The position numbers were made by a program, and so were the translations under genes. DNA of 64,000 nucleotides from Polystyrenella longa (lineage in GTDB: Bacteria > Planctomycetota > Planctomycetia > Planctomycetales > Planctomycetaceae). The stretch covers positions 3,495,001 through 3,559,000 of the forward strand of contig NZ_CP036281.1 in assembly GCF_007750395.1 (NCBI RefSeq). The letters are read 5' to 3'. The notes beneath the pieces were generated by a model, which saw only the letters and a program-made list of their open reading frames with translations, was not told the origin of the DNA and did no database searches. Positions 53,096 to 62,989 of this stretch are shown piece after piece (the stretch's first letter is position 1; each line of letters starts with the position of its first letter).

Positions 53096-54268
53096 TTAAG
53101 GTTTTAATACGACTTTTATACAACCCTGCTCTCTGGCTTCAAAAGTTTTATAAAGATTGGGAGCTTCGTCGAGACTGGCTCGATGCGTAATGACAAAGGT
53201 TGGGTCGAAATTGTCGTCCAAGATTTTTTTTAGCAATGGTTCCAGGTAATGCTGCATATGAGTTTGGCCCGTGCGGATCGTGAGTGCCTTATTCATAATC
53301 GCATTCATCGGTAAATTATTGAGGGTATCCGTGTAGACTCCCGGTACAGAGACTGTTCCCCCCTTACGACAACATTTGATTGCCTCCGAGAGGGCATAAG
53401 GATGATTCGCCGGCAGATGCGCCGCTTCCCGGACATCATCAACTATCTCACCCAGATTTCCTGCAGCGTGTGCTTCCGCTCCCACTGCATCAATACAGCG
53501 GTCCGGTCCGCGACCAGCAGTCATTTCCATTAGCTGTTCGTAAACATCAATTTCTTCGAAATTGAGTGTTTCTGCTTTTCCATGTTCACGTGCGAGAGCC
53601 AGACGTTCTTGAACACGATCGATGGCAACCACGCGACCCGCTCCCAACATCCATGCGCTCTGAATGGCGAATTGAGCTACGGGTCCGCATCCCCACACCG
53701 CAACCGTGTCTCCCGCTTCTATTCCGCAATTTTCCGCTGCCATATATCCCGTTGGGAAAATATCGGAGAGAAAGACCACCTGTTCGTCGTCAATTCCGTC
53801 CGGAACTTTAATCGGACCCACATCGGCGTAAGGAACTCGCAGGTACTCGGCCTGTCCCCCGGGAAATCCCCCCAGCATATGAGAGTATCCAAATAAAGCC
53901 GCTGGAGACTGCCCAAGTGCTTGCGCTGCCTGATCTGCATTGGGGTTGGATTCGTCACAAAGAGAAAAGAGATGACGTTCACAGAAAAAGCAACTTCCGC
54001 AGGAAATCGTGAACGGCACAACCACTTTGTCCCCCTTCTGGAACTTGGTGATCGCACTTCCAATCTCTACCACCTCTCCCATCGGTTCGTGGCCGATAAT
54101 GTCTCCCGCCTGCATCGTCGGCATATACCCGTTATACAGATGCAAATCGCTCCCACAGATGCCCGTCGCGGTGACTTTGATAATAATATCCCGCGGGTCC
54201 TGAATCACCGGATCATCAACGGTGTCTACTCTTACGTCATGTCGTCCATGCCAGCAAACTGCTTTCAT
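53096..54268 (-). CDS. Zinc-dependent alcohol dehydrogenase (MDR family)
   Basis: 390 residues; AGAGGAG lies 8 bases before the ATG. Medium-chain dehydrogenase of the formaldehyde/threonine dehydrogenase-like group, cytoplasmic. Seen: catalytic zinc Cys in [12 protein letters not shown], His-Glu in [12 protein letters not shown], structural zinc Cys set in [15 protein letters not shown], and the NAD Rossmann motif [17 protein letters not shown]. An inserted loop ([21 protein letters not shown]) and the tail GCIKVVLKP fit the S-(hydroxymethyl)glutathione/zinc-binding ADH sub-group, but substrate is not certain. Just downstream lies the broken lectin fragment. Confidence 0.85.
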   Translation of the reverse strand: MKAVCWHGRHDVRVDTVDDPVIQDPRDIIIKVTATGICGSDLHLYNGYMPTMQAGDIIGHEPMGEVVEIGSAITKFQKGDKVVVPFTISCGSCFFCERHLFSLCDESNPNADQAAQALGQSPAALFGYSHMLGGFPGGQAEYLRVPYADVGPIKVPDGIDDEQVVFLSDIFPTGYMAAENCGIEAGDTVAVWGCGPVAQFAIQSAWMLGAGRVVAIDRVQERLALAREHGKAETLNFEEIDVYEQLMEMTAGRGPDRCIDAVGAEAHAAGNLGEIVDDVREAAHLPANHPYALSEAIKCCRKGGTVSVPGVYTDTLNNLPMNAIMNKALTIRTGQTHMQHYLEPLLKKILDDNFDPTFVITHRASLDEAPNLYKTFEAREQGCIKVVLKP

Positions 54269-54682
54269 CAGATTAACTCCTCTTATTACAGTAGTTCGAT
54301 TTACAGAGGTTCGATTTCTCCACTGTGGAACTTAAGATTGGTCGCTGGCCACTCTGGCTGTGAGCTGAACTGTCAACTTGCTTTTCTGAACACGATGTTC
54401 GCGAATCCGCATCATTTACCATGTATATTGCTCACAGTGAGACAAAGCGGTGCTTTTAGGGCCAGCGTAGGAAATAGAGGAGGAGCTTCTATCTACTTTC
54501 GCGTTACTTTCGCACCAATGCGTTAAAGATGCCGCAAATAGCATGCCCGGCGTGGGGCGGAGTCGTGGAATTCGCTTTGATCGGAAGGAGTAATCGCTTG
54601 CAACCTCGAACCATTGTGTATAGCATTCTGAGCAATAAGGCCCCTCCAATGGAGCCTTTCTTTTTCGAACCCGAGGACAGGC
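54269..54682. other. Divergent intergenic region and aguB leader
   Basis: 414 bases between the alcohol dehydrogenase and aguB. Contains a weak promoter candidate (TTGCAA 54598-54603, TATAGC 54619-54624, spacer 15) and the leader hairpin at 54637-54665. No gene seen. Confidence 0.45.
54637..54665 (+). promoter_or_regulatory. Terminator-like hairpin in the aguBA leader
   Basis: AAGG/CCTT and CTCC/GGAG pair around the loop AAT, with CCC bulged on the left arm; TTTCTTTTT follows directly. It ends 17 bases before the aguB start codon, so it lies in the leader rather than at the end of an upstream gene. It could attenuate transcription in response to polyamines or amino acids, or simply be a chance terminator-like element. 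Confidence 0.4.
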
Positions 54683-55572
<890 letters not shown>

Positions 55573-55576
<4 letters not shown>

Positions 55577-56601
55577 CGACTCCTCGCGAACTTGGTTTTC
55601 GAATGCCAGCAGAATGGGAACCTCATGCGTCGACTTGGCTCTCGTGGCCACATAATGAAAAATCGTGGCCGGGCAAGATCGAAAAAGTCTTTCCCGCTTA
55701 CGCAAAGCTCGTCGCGGCGTTGGCGGAATCAGAACCCGTTCATATCAATATGAACTCTCCGGAAATGGAGAAGCAAGCGAGAACGCATCTCAAACATGCG
55801 GGAGCTGCTGGTGAAATTCACTTTCATCAATTCCCAACGAACGACGCCTGGTGCCGTGATCATGGGGCGATTTTTGTCGTCAATGATCAGGAGCTGGCAG
55901 CCGTTAACTGGAAGTACAATGCCTGGGGTGGGAAATACCCGCACGACTTGGACGATGAAATCCCAAGTCAGATGGCAGAGCATTTAGGCATTCGCTGTTT
56001 TGATGCGCCAATGGTCCTGGAAGGTGGATCGATTGAGGTTAACGGACAAGGCCTACTCATGACGACAGAAGCCTGCTTGCTCCACCCGAATCGAAACCCT
56101 GACTTGAATCGAGAGCAGATTGAACAATACCTAAGCGACTACTTGAACGTCTCGGAGTTCCTTTGGTTAGGTGACGGCATTGTCGGGGATGATACTGATG
56201 GGCACATTGACGACCTCGCTCGATTTGTATCTCCGGAAACAATCGTCACGACAGTGGAGACTGAACCGGACGACCCTAACTTTGAAATACTGCATGAGAA
56301 CCTTGATCGACTGAAGAACTTCCGTACGGCCGCAGGCAAAGCGTTCGACATCGTCGAATTACCGATGCCGCAGGCCGTGGTTTGGGAAAGAGAACGTCTT
56401 CCAGCCACGTATGCCAATTTCTACATCTCCAACGAAGCGGTCATTGTCCCCGGATACGATGCAAAATCGGATGAGATCGCCCGCGGAATTCTGCAGGATC
56501 TCTTTCCCTCCCGCAAAATCGTCGTCATCGACTGCATCGACATTATCTGGGGGCTGGGTGCGTTTCACTGTCTGACACAACAGGTCCCTGCCAGAAATTA
56601 A
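55573..56601 (+). CDS. aguA: Agmatine deiminase
   Basis: 342 residues, overlapping aguB by four bases. It turns agmatine into N-carbamoylputrescine and ammonia. Seen: N-terminal RMPAEWEPHASTWLSWPHN, TNDAWCRDHGAIFVVN, the substrate-site segment VLEGGSIEVNGQGLLMTTEAC, DGIVGDDTDGHIDDLARF, and the catalytic Cys333 in FHCLTQQVP. Family members usually read GGGNIHCITQQ there; here GLGAFHCLTQQ keeps the Cys with altered neighbours. With aguB it makes putrescine without ornithine decarboxylase. Cytoplasmic. Confidence 0.92.
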
Positions 56602-56639
56602 TTCACGGGATAATATCGCCGGATCGTCGCCTGCAAGAA

Positions 56640-57332
56640 TCAGCTCTTCTTCAAACTGCGTTCGTCCGGAGTTTGTCCCAGTACGATGTCAAACTTCGCT
56701 GCGTACTCGCCCATTTTTGAATCGGGAATTGCCTTGAACTCAGTTTCAACGAGCTTCTGCTGATCGGCACTTCCCGCACGCCGATATACACCATCCTGTT
56801 GATTGCCCTTGAAGCTCGACATAAAGATTTGAGACGTCAACAATTCCTGATCCCCCTTTTTTACGATGTAGTGAATGTGGGGTGCAGGGCGACCAGGGTA
56901 AGGAACCGGTTTAATGGTACGGAAGCGGTATTCCCCTTTGGCGTTCGTTTCAAATCTCCCATACCCTTGGAAATGCTGATCCTGCTGTTCTTTCTTGCGA
57001 GAGCTATCGGCACTATGCAGATAAACAGCATTGGCATCACATTGCCAGATTTCGATCGTCACATTTTTGGCCGGTTCACTATTGGGGAGCAAAATCTTTC
57101 CCGTCAAATGAGTGATATCTCCCACAGCCGGCGTTGTCGAATCATTCATGATGATGAGGTCGTTATCCTGATCGAGCGGGAGATGATCAGGATAAAAGGG
57201 GCCTTTCGTCATCCGCGGAGTTTTCATTAACTCCTCAGCGAATAAACCGGGAGTCGTAAAGAAGGCCGCACCAAGAGCGACTCCCCCTTTGAGAAGATGA
57301 CGACGGGAAAAAGCGTACTGATCCTGATACAT
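56640..57332 (-). CDS. Tat-exported intradiol ring-cleavage dioxygenase
   Basis: 230 residues from the ATG at 57332 (GAGGAG 7 bases upstream); the open frame continues 29 codons further but lacks that site. Twin-arginine signal FSRRHLLKGGVALGAAFF. The family uses non-heme Fe(III) to split catechols between the hydroxyls. Ligand positions seen: Tyr in DANAVYLHS, Tyr in PVPYPGRPAPHIHYIVKKG and the two His of PHIHY. The N-terminal GPFYPDHLPL and LTGKILLPNSEPAKNVTIEIWQCD are typical. Secreted intradiol-type proteins of this kind occur in planctomycetes; whether they act on catechols or lignin-like compounds is unknown. Confidence 0.85.
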   Translation of the reverse strand: MYQDQYAFSRRHLLKGGVALGAAFFTTPGLFAEELMKTPRMTKGPFYPDHLPLDQDNDLIIMNDSTTPAVGDITHLTGKILLPNSEPAKNVTIEIWQCDANAVYLHSADSSRKKEQQDQHFQGYGRFETNAKGEYRFRTIKPVPYPGRPAPHIHYIVKKGDQELLTSQIFMSSFKGNQQDGVYRRAGSADQQKLVETEFKAIPDSKMGEYAAKFDIVLGQTPDERSLKKS

Positions 57333-57910
57333 AAAATAACTCCTCAATAGTAGGAAATACCCCGCCTGACATTCGATGCTACAGAGACCATGCAGGGACT
57401 CTTTCAAGCGAACTGTCACTTGTAAGCGGTACTCCCATTATATTTCCCTTGATCCACTTGTGGGAATATTCTTTTCGCACCCCTTCTAAACGGATTTTCA
57501 CTGTACGTAAAAAATCCCCTGGATCGTCCGTTTCCTGCTTCGAAAAATCCATGACCTCACCCATGACATCTCGAAGTTGAAAGAACCGACAATCCAGAGG
57601 ACTTGTTGATTCGTTGTTCTGTGCATCATGATGCAAACAACATATTCTCCTACAGGCAATTCACATGCCGAACGAGAAAAAGTTACAAAAGGCTGTTTTT
57701 ACAGAGTCCCGCGTCGCACCGTTCTCACGATCCACTCCGACCAATGGCGACCCAGCCGTCATGATGGCGATAGATTCGCCACATCCTTGATTGCAGAAAG
57801 GATGCGGGTAGTGGATTCCTCTTCGATCGACTGATATGCTGGGAAGTCACTCCCAGTGCGATTTCGGTCCGCATTCCTATTCCACAATGCTCCGCAAAAA
57901 CGGTTCACCT
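57333..57910. other. Divergent intergenic region
   Basis: 578 bases. A minus-strand reading frame at 57379-57636 (85 codons) has weak coding character and no ribosome site; I do not annotate it. Otherwise nothing beyond likely promoters. Confidence 0.4.
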
Positions 57911-59200
57911 ATGACCTTCCACATGCTTACCCGTTTCAGCTTCTGCCTCTTGATTCTCTTGTCGTTAGCGACGATCCAAGCCGCGAATCCGAATTCCGAT
58001 CTGAAACTACAACCGAACGACTGGCCCTGGTGGCGTGGTCCTCAATGGACGGGCATTGCTCCCGCTGACCAGGCTCCTCCGCAAAAATGGGACTTAGAGA
58101 CGAATGTCGTCTGGAAAACGGCTGTTCCCGGGCGTGGTCATGGTTCGCCTACGATTGTGGGGGATCAGGTATTTCTGGCCTCGGCAGATGAAGAAGCCGA
58201 GATTCAATACGTTCTCTGCTACAACCGCAAAACGGGAGAAGAAGAGTGGCGACGGGAAATTCATCGTGGCGGATTTACAGCGTCGGGTGAACGGCAGGGG
58301 AATTCAAAATCAACAAAAGCATCGGCTTCAGTCGCCTGTGATGGAGAACGGCTTTTTGTGACTTTATTTAACAGCGATGCGATCCACCTGACCGCCCTCA
58401 CCCGCACGGGTGAAATTCTGTGGCAGAAGAAGGTGAGCGACTATGTCATTCATCAAGGTTATGGAGCATCCCCCACCATCTACGGCCCGCTGGTAATTGC
58501 AGTCGCTGATAACAGAGGTGGAGGTGCTATCGTTGGCTTCAACCGTGAGACGGGCGAGCGAGTCTGGGAACACGCACGTCCCGCTGAAGCGAATTACACG
58601 TCTCCCATCATTGTGAATGTGAACAACAAGGATCAACTCCTCTTTACCGGTTGCAATCTTATTACCAGCCTGAACCCATTGACTGGGGAAGTGATTTGGG
58701 AAGTCGAAGGATCCACAGTCGAATGTGTTACCTCAACGGTCACAAACGGCGAATACATCCTCTCCAGCGGAGGCTACCCCGATCAGCATACGACCGTTCT
58801 CAAAGCGGACGGAAGCGGTGATATCGTCTGGACGAATCGAACCAAGTCATACGTCCCTTCGTTGGTATTGAAGGACAACAATCTGTACGCCGTCACAGAC
58901 AATGGCATCGCGATCTGTTACGACTTCTTGACGGGTGGAGTCCTATGGCGTAACCGTCTAAGCGGTGATTTCACCTCTTCCCCCGTCCTTGTCGATGACG
59001 TCATCTACGTCACCAATGAATCGGGGGAGACATTCATTTATGAGGCTAATCCAATGGAATTTAAATCCCTCGGAGAGAACAAACTGGGAGATGAATGCTT
59101 CGCCACACCCGTAATCACTGGCAGTCAGATATTTACTCGGGTTGCATTTCGTACAGACGAGGGTCGCCAGGAATATTTGTACTGCCTCGGCGATAAATAA
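57911..59200 (+). CDS. Exported PQQ-like beta-propeller protein
   Basis: 429 residues from the ATG at 57911, chosen because the signal peptide starts there (MTFHMLTRFSFCLLILLSLA, cleavage after QAA). The frame is open 25 codons further upstream. Mature protein starts NDWPWWRGPQWTGI, like the propeller at 19444. Blade motifs include GEEEWRREIHRGG, GEILWQKKVSDY, GERVWEHARPAE, GEVIWEVEGSTVE, GGVLWRNRLSGDF. No dehydrogenase active-site residues evident; periplasmic binding or sensing role inferred. Divergent from the intradiol dioxygenase gene. Confidence 0.8.
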   Translation: MTFHMLTRFSFCLLILLSLATIQAANPNSDLKLQPNDWPWWRGPQWTGIAPADQAPPQKWDLETNVVWKTAVPGRGHGSPTIVGDQVFLASADEEAEIQYVLCYNRKTGEEEWRREIHRGGFTASGERQGNSKSTKASASVACDGERLFVTLFNSDAIHLTALTRTGEILWQKKVSDYVIHQGYGASPTIYGPLVIAVADNRGGGAIVGFNRETGERVWEHARPAEANYTSPIIVNVNNKDQLLFTGCNLITSLNPLTGEVIWEVEGSTVECVTSTVTNGEYILSSGGYPDQHTTVLKADGSGDIVWTNRTKSYVPSLVLKDNNLYAVTDNGIAICYDFLTGGVLWRNRLSGDFTSSPVLVDDVIYVTNESGETFIYEANPMEFKSLGENKLGDECFATPVITGSQIFTRVAFRTDEGRQEYLYCLGDK

Positions 59201-59306
59201 GCTGTAGACCCTAATACAGTTCGAGCGGCGGATTAACCCGTCGCCCGAATATCATTGCATATTGATATACGGTCTAAAGGGGAAATGGACTGAATTACAG
59301 ATGCAA

Positions 59307-60110
59307 TCAGCGTCCTCGCCCACCGCCGGCACGGCCACCACCAAATCCAGCCATGCTGCCAGATCCGCCGCCTCCCTGCTGACCACCGAAACCACCTCGA
59401 CCTGGCCCCATACCCGGTCCACCTTGTCCACCCATAGGAGGGCCGCCAGAACCCTGTTGACCATCGTCATTCATTCCCGGCCGCATGCCTCTCGGACCTC
59501 TACCCTGCTGACCAGATTGACCCTGCGATTGTTGGCCTTGTTGCCCCTGCGTCTGCCCTTGGCTTTGGCCTTGCTGACTGCTCTGCCCTTGTGAGCTGGA
59601 CTGGTTGCCTGTCGAGTTCTGACACTGCTGCATCAATTCCTGACTCGTCACTTGACCATTCTGGTCCTGGTCAGCCCTGCGAAAGAAAGGGTGCATCTGC
59701 CGGTTGGAAACTTCATTCTTAGTGATGGAGCCATCCCCATTCTGATCGAGTTGCATTAATTGATTGAACAGTTGCTGACAATTCCCACCAGAACCTTCCT
59801 GTGACGATTGTTGACCATTCTGGGACTGACCGTTCTGGCCTTGTTGCTGCTGTTGTGATTGCATTCCTCTTTGAGGTCGTTGATTCCCAGACTGATTGGG
59901 ACCACCTCCCCTGCTTTGAAAACCAGTCTGCCCCTGACCTTGCATGCCCTGACCCTGCATACCCGGGCCGCCCATTCCGCGCGTCTGGATCCCGGGACCT
60001 TGTAGGCCAGAACCCTGCTGACCGCGTCCTCCCCGTCCGGGGCCCGCCGTCAGATCAACAGAAGAAAGCAGGAAGCATCCCACCACAGTGAACGTCGTCA
60101 GTATTCGCAT
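59307..60110 (-). CDS. Secreted Gln/Gly-rich EF-hand protein
   Basis: 267 residues from the ATG at 60110 (GGAG 9 bases upstream), which begins the signal peptide MRILTTFTVVGCFLLSSVDL. The protein is mostly low-complexity Gln/Gly/Ser/Arg sequence. In the middle (residues ~115-165) are two EF-hand calcium loops, DQNGDGSITKNE and DQDQNGQVTSQE, the only ordered part, flanked by two Cys. Ca-binding secreted proteins of this make-up are common in planctomycetes; a structural or adhesive role in the extracellular space is inferred. The C-terminus is Gly/Arg/Met-rich (GGFGGQQGGGGSGS). Confidence 0.75.
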   Translation of the reverse strand: MRILTTFTVVGCFLLSSVDLTAGPGRGGRGQQGSGLQGPGIQTRGMGGPGMQGQGMQGQGQTGFQSRGGGPNQSGNQRPQRGMQSQQQQQGQNGQSQNGQQSSQEGSGGNCQQLFNQLMQLDQNGDGSITKNEVSNRQMHPFFRRADQDQNGQVTSQELMQQCQNSTGNQSSSQGQSSQQGQSQGQTQGQQGQQSQGQSGQQGRGPRGMRPGMNDDGQQGSGGPPMGGQGGPGMGPGRGGFGGQQGGGGSGSMAGFGGGRAGGGRGR

Positions 60111-60638
60111 TAGAAGTTTCTCCACGCACAGGAACCGAAATCGAATTAGTGTTGATTCCAAAGGCTGTAGTCAGCCAGAATCACAAGGACATTCACCCAG
60201 TGGCTGCGCACGCCAACAGAGAAATCGCAGCGCATAGAAATGCGGCTGACGAGTTCGAAGTAAATGTCCGGTAACGGCCCGAAAATTTCTCAAGAATTAA
60301 GACAAGCAGGAATCGACGTGAGATACGTCACAGAAGTGAGAGACAAACCGCTCAGTCAGAACGGATTGGCTCGACAGTGGGAACGCGGGAGAAATGCGAA
60401 TAGATAAGAATAAATACGTTCCACCCCTATTTATACGCAGCCCACTGGAATCAGAAACACCTCAATTTTATTTTTCAAGACTTTTTAAGCAAATGGGAGA
60501 CAATGTCTTAGTTTATGAATGAACAAGTGATCGGCATTGTCATGACGTAACGGTCCTGTTCTGATAAATGTCTCCCTGTTTGTTTTCCGGGCTGTTTGTT
60601 TTCCGGAATACTATGTTCACCAAATAAGGATGGCGAAG
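60111..60638. other. Divergent intergenic region
   Basis: 528 bases. Just before the plus-strand gene is a direct tandem repeat CTGTTTGTTTTCCGG (60576-60590 and 60592-60606). A loose AAGAC/GTCTT inverted repeat lies near 60478-60513. No gene seen. Confidence 0.45.
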
Positions 60639-61976
60639 ATGTTCGACAAATTATCACCTCGACGCGACTTTCTCAAACAGACTGGGGTCGGCCTGACCAG
60701 CCTGGCTCTCGGTTCATTGACCAGCAGCCTTCCCTCAGCACGAGCCGCCGACGCCAATGATCGAATTCGAATGGCGGTCATCGGCTGCGGCGGTCAGGGA
60801 GTGGGAGCCCACATCCGCGGGCTGATGGACATCAAGGATGAAGCTAACGTCGAACTGGTGGCTGTCTGCGATCCAGATGAAGAACGTCGGCAACGCGGAT
60901 CTGAAAATGGAGGCGGAGCGACTCCAGTAGCCGATATTCGCCGATTGCTGGAAGACGATTCGATCGATGCCGTCTCCATTGCTACTCCCGATCATTGGCA
61001 TGTGCCCGCCGCCTTACTCGCGATGCAGGCGGGAAAGCATGTCTACGTGGAAAAACCTTGCTCACACAATCTGCGCGAAGGCAGGTTACTCGTCGAAGCA
61101 AGCCTGAAACATAACCGCATCGTACAGCATGGCACCCAAATGCGTAGTAACGGTGGGTTTCAGGAAGCGGTCGAGATGTTACACAGCGGGTTGATCGGCG
61201 ATGTAATGATCGCCCGTGTCTGGAACATTCAGAAAAGAAGCTCCATCGGACACATGAAACCGAGCGATCCTCCGCAGGGACTCGACTATGATATGTGGGT
61301 CGGCCCGGCCCCGATGGTTCCTTATCAAGAAAATCGTAGTCATTACAATTGGCATTGGTGGCATAACTTCGGCACGGGCGACGCTGGCAACGACGGTGTT
61401 CATGAATTTGATCTGGCGCGATGGGGATTGGGAGTCAACGAACATCCCACAACCATCGCGGCTCTCGGTGGTAAATACTTCTTCGACGACGACCAGCAAT
61501 TCCCCGACACGATGACGGCAACGTTCGAATATCCTGCAACCGACGACCGCGTCGCCAAACAGCTTGTATTCGAAATGCGACTCTGGTCAACCAGCTATCC
61601 TTACAATGTTGATAGTGGTATCGAGTTTTACGGCACCAAAGGAAAGATGTTCCTGTCGCGTCGCGGCAAGCTGGAAGTCTGGGACGGTCAAAACAAAAAT
61701 CTGCAGGTCGACGTTTCTGGCCCACTTCAGATGCATGTCCCCAACAACCAGAAGGCTTTCCTGGCGGCGATTCGAGGCGAAGCCCCGGCGACGGCCGATG
61801 CAGAAACGGCCCATCTGTCGGCCAGTCTCTGTCACCTGGCCAATATCAGCACTCGCTTGGGACGGAATTTAAGTTTCGACAAAACAGGTGAAACCATCTC
61901 AAACGACGAGGAAGCGAACACTCTCCTTGGTCGTGAATATCGCGAAAACCATTGGGCGATTCCGCCCGTCAGCTAA
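60639..61976 (+). CDS. Tat-exported Gfo/Idh/MocA oxidoreductase
   Basis: 445 residues from the ATG at 60639, which has AAGG 9 bases upstream; the ATG three codons earlier has AAGG directly abutting and is disfavoured. Twin-arginine signal SPRRDFLKQTGVGLTSLALG. Seen: Rossmann AVIGCGGQGVGAHIRGL, SIATPDHWHVPAALLAMQAG, the EKP motif KHVYVEKPCSHN, and GNDGVHEFDLARWGLG in the C-terminal domain. Exported members act on oxidised or modified sugars in the periplasm using a tightly bound cofactor. It lies 53 bases before the PmoA-like gene, probably one transcript. Confidence 0.88.
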   Translation: MFDKLSPRRDFLKQTGVGLTSLALGSLTSSLPSARAADANDRIRMAVIGCGGQGVGAHIRGLMDIKDEANVELVAVCDPDEERRQRGSENGGGATPVADIRRLLEDDSIDAVSIATPDHWHVPAALLAMQAGKHVYVEKPCSHNLREGRLLVEASLKHNRIVQHGTQMRSNGGFQEAVEMLHSGLIGDVMIARVWNIQKRSSIGHMKPSDPPQGLDYDMWVGPAPMVPYQENRSHYNWHWWHNFGTGDAGNDGVHEFDLARWGLGVNEHPTTIAALGGKYFFDDDQQFPDTMTATFEYPATDDRVAKQLVFEMRLWSTSYPYNVDSGIEFYGTKGKMFLSRRGKLEVWDGQNKNLQVDVSGPLQMHVPNNQKAFLAAIRGEAPATADAETAHLSASLCHLANISTRLGRNLSFDKTGETISNDEEANTLLGREYRENHWAIPPVS

Positions 61977-62029
61977 ACATCATCAATTACTATCTACCAA
62001 GACAACTTGACTGATCGAAGAGCCGTCTG

Positions 62030-62974
62030 ATGAAACTATACCATTTGATAATAGCGATTTCTTGTATCTTACTTCCCATCACCATTTTGTCGGCAGAAGA
62101 AACAAATCCGTTTCGATTCGAACAGTCCGCAGGTGAGATTGTGATCTACCTGGGGGATCAAGCTCTTGCAAGTTATCTCTATGACGATCCCATCACGACG
62201 CGTCCCTATTTTGCACACGTCAAAACGAAACAAGGGACTCAGGTCACACGAAACCATCCACCGAAAGCGGACGATCCGCAGGACCACGGAACATACCACC
62301 CCGGAATATTTCTGGCCTTTGGGGATATCAATGGCAATGACTACTGGAGGCTGAAAGCTCCCGTACGGCATTCTCGATTTATTGCGGCACCGGATTCTGC
62401 TTCGTCAGGTTTTACAGTCGAAAACCAATATCTGGACGCGACAGCGACAAAGACAGTTTGTATTGAAACATGTCATTATCAGTTTTTGTCTCAACCCTCG
62501 GGATATTTGATCCTGATGAAGAGCGAGTTCACTTCACCTGACGATGACTTTTATTTCGGCGATCAGGAAGAAATGGGGCTTGGCGTAAGAATGGCGAGTC
62601 CGTTGCGAGAAAAAGATGGCAATGGTCGTATTCTTAACAGCAACGGCAAACTGACAGCCAAAGAGACATGGGGACAACTTGCAAGCTGGGTCGATTACTC
62701 CGGTCACATTCACGACCAGCAGGTCGGAGTCATGCTCATGACCGATCCGGGGAATATTCGCCCCTCGTGGTGGCACAACCGCAATTACGGACTATTCGCT
62801 GCAAACCTGTTTGGACGAAAAGCGATGCAGCAAGGTGCAGCCAGCAAACTGCCCGTTAAGCAGGGCGAGACATTTCACCTCGGGTACGGAGTCTACATTC
62901 ACGAAGCAGAGGGATTAACCGAGACCGATTTGCAATCTGTTTACGAAAACTACACGAAACTCGCCAAAGAGTAA
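62030..62974 (+). CDS. PmoA-like (DUF6807) exported protein
   Basis: 314 residues with a signal peptide (MKLYHLIIAISCILLPITIL, cleavage near SAEE). It matches the PmoA-family/DUF6807 pattern: YDDPITTRPYFAHVKTKQGT, then the equivalent of the conserved His/Asp block DPQDHGTYHPGIFLAFGDIN, and the C-terminal region HNRNYGLFAANLFGRKAM. Despite the name there is no link to methane oxidation; these proteins occur widely in planctomycetes and Bacteroidetes next to sugar oxidoreductases, as here. Function unproven; a periplasmic sugar-processing role is inferred. Confidence 0.75.
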   Translation: MKLYHLIIAISCILLPITILSAEETNPFRFEQSAGEIVIYLGDQALASYLYDDPITTRPYFAHVKTKQGTQVTRNHPPKADDPQDHGTYHPGIFLAFGDINGNDYWRLKAPVRHSRFIAAPDSASSGFTVENQYLDATATKTVCIETCHYQFLSQPSGYLILMKSEFTSPDDDFYFGDQEEMGLGVRMASPLREKDGNGRILNSNGKLTAKETWGQLASWVDYSGHIHDQQVGVMLMTDPGNIRPSWWHNRNYGLFAANLFGRKAMQQGAASKLPVKQGETFHLGYGVYIHEAEGLTETDLQSVYENYTKLAKE

Positions 62975-62989
62975 TGGCCTTAGCCCAGA

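Noticed and set aside
57379-57636. 85-codon minus-strand frame upstream of the dioxygenase
   Set aside because: It overlaps the leader of the dioxygenase gene and lacks a ribosome site or recognisable domain.
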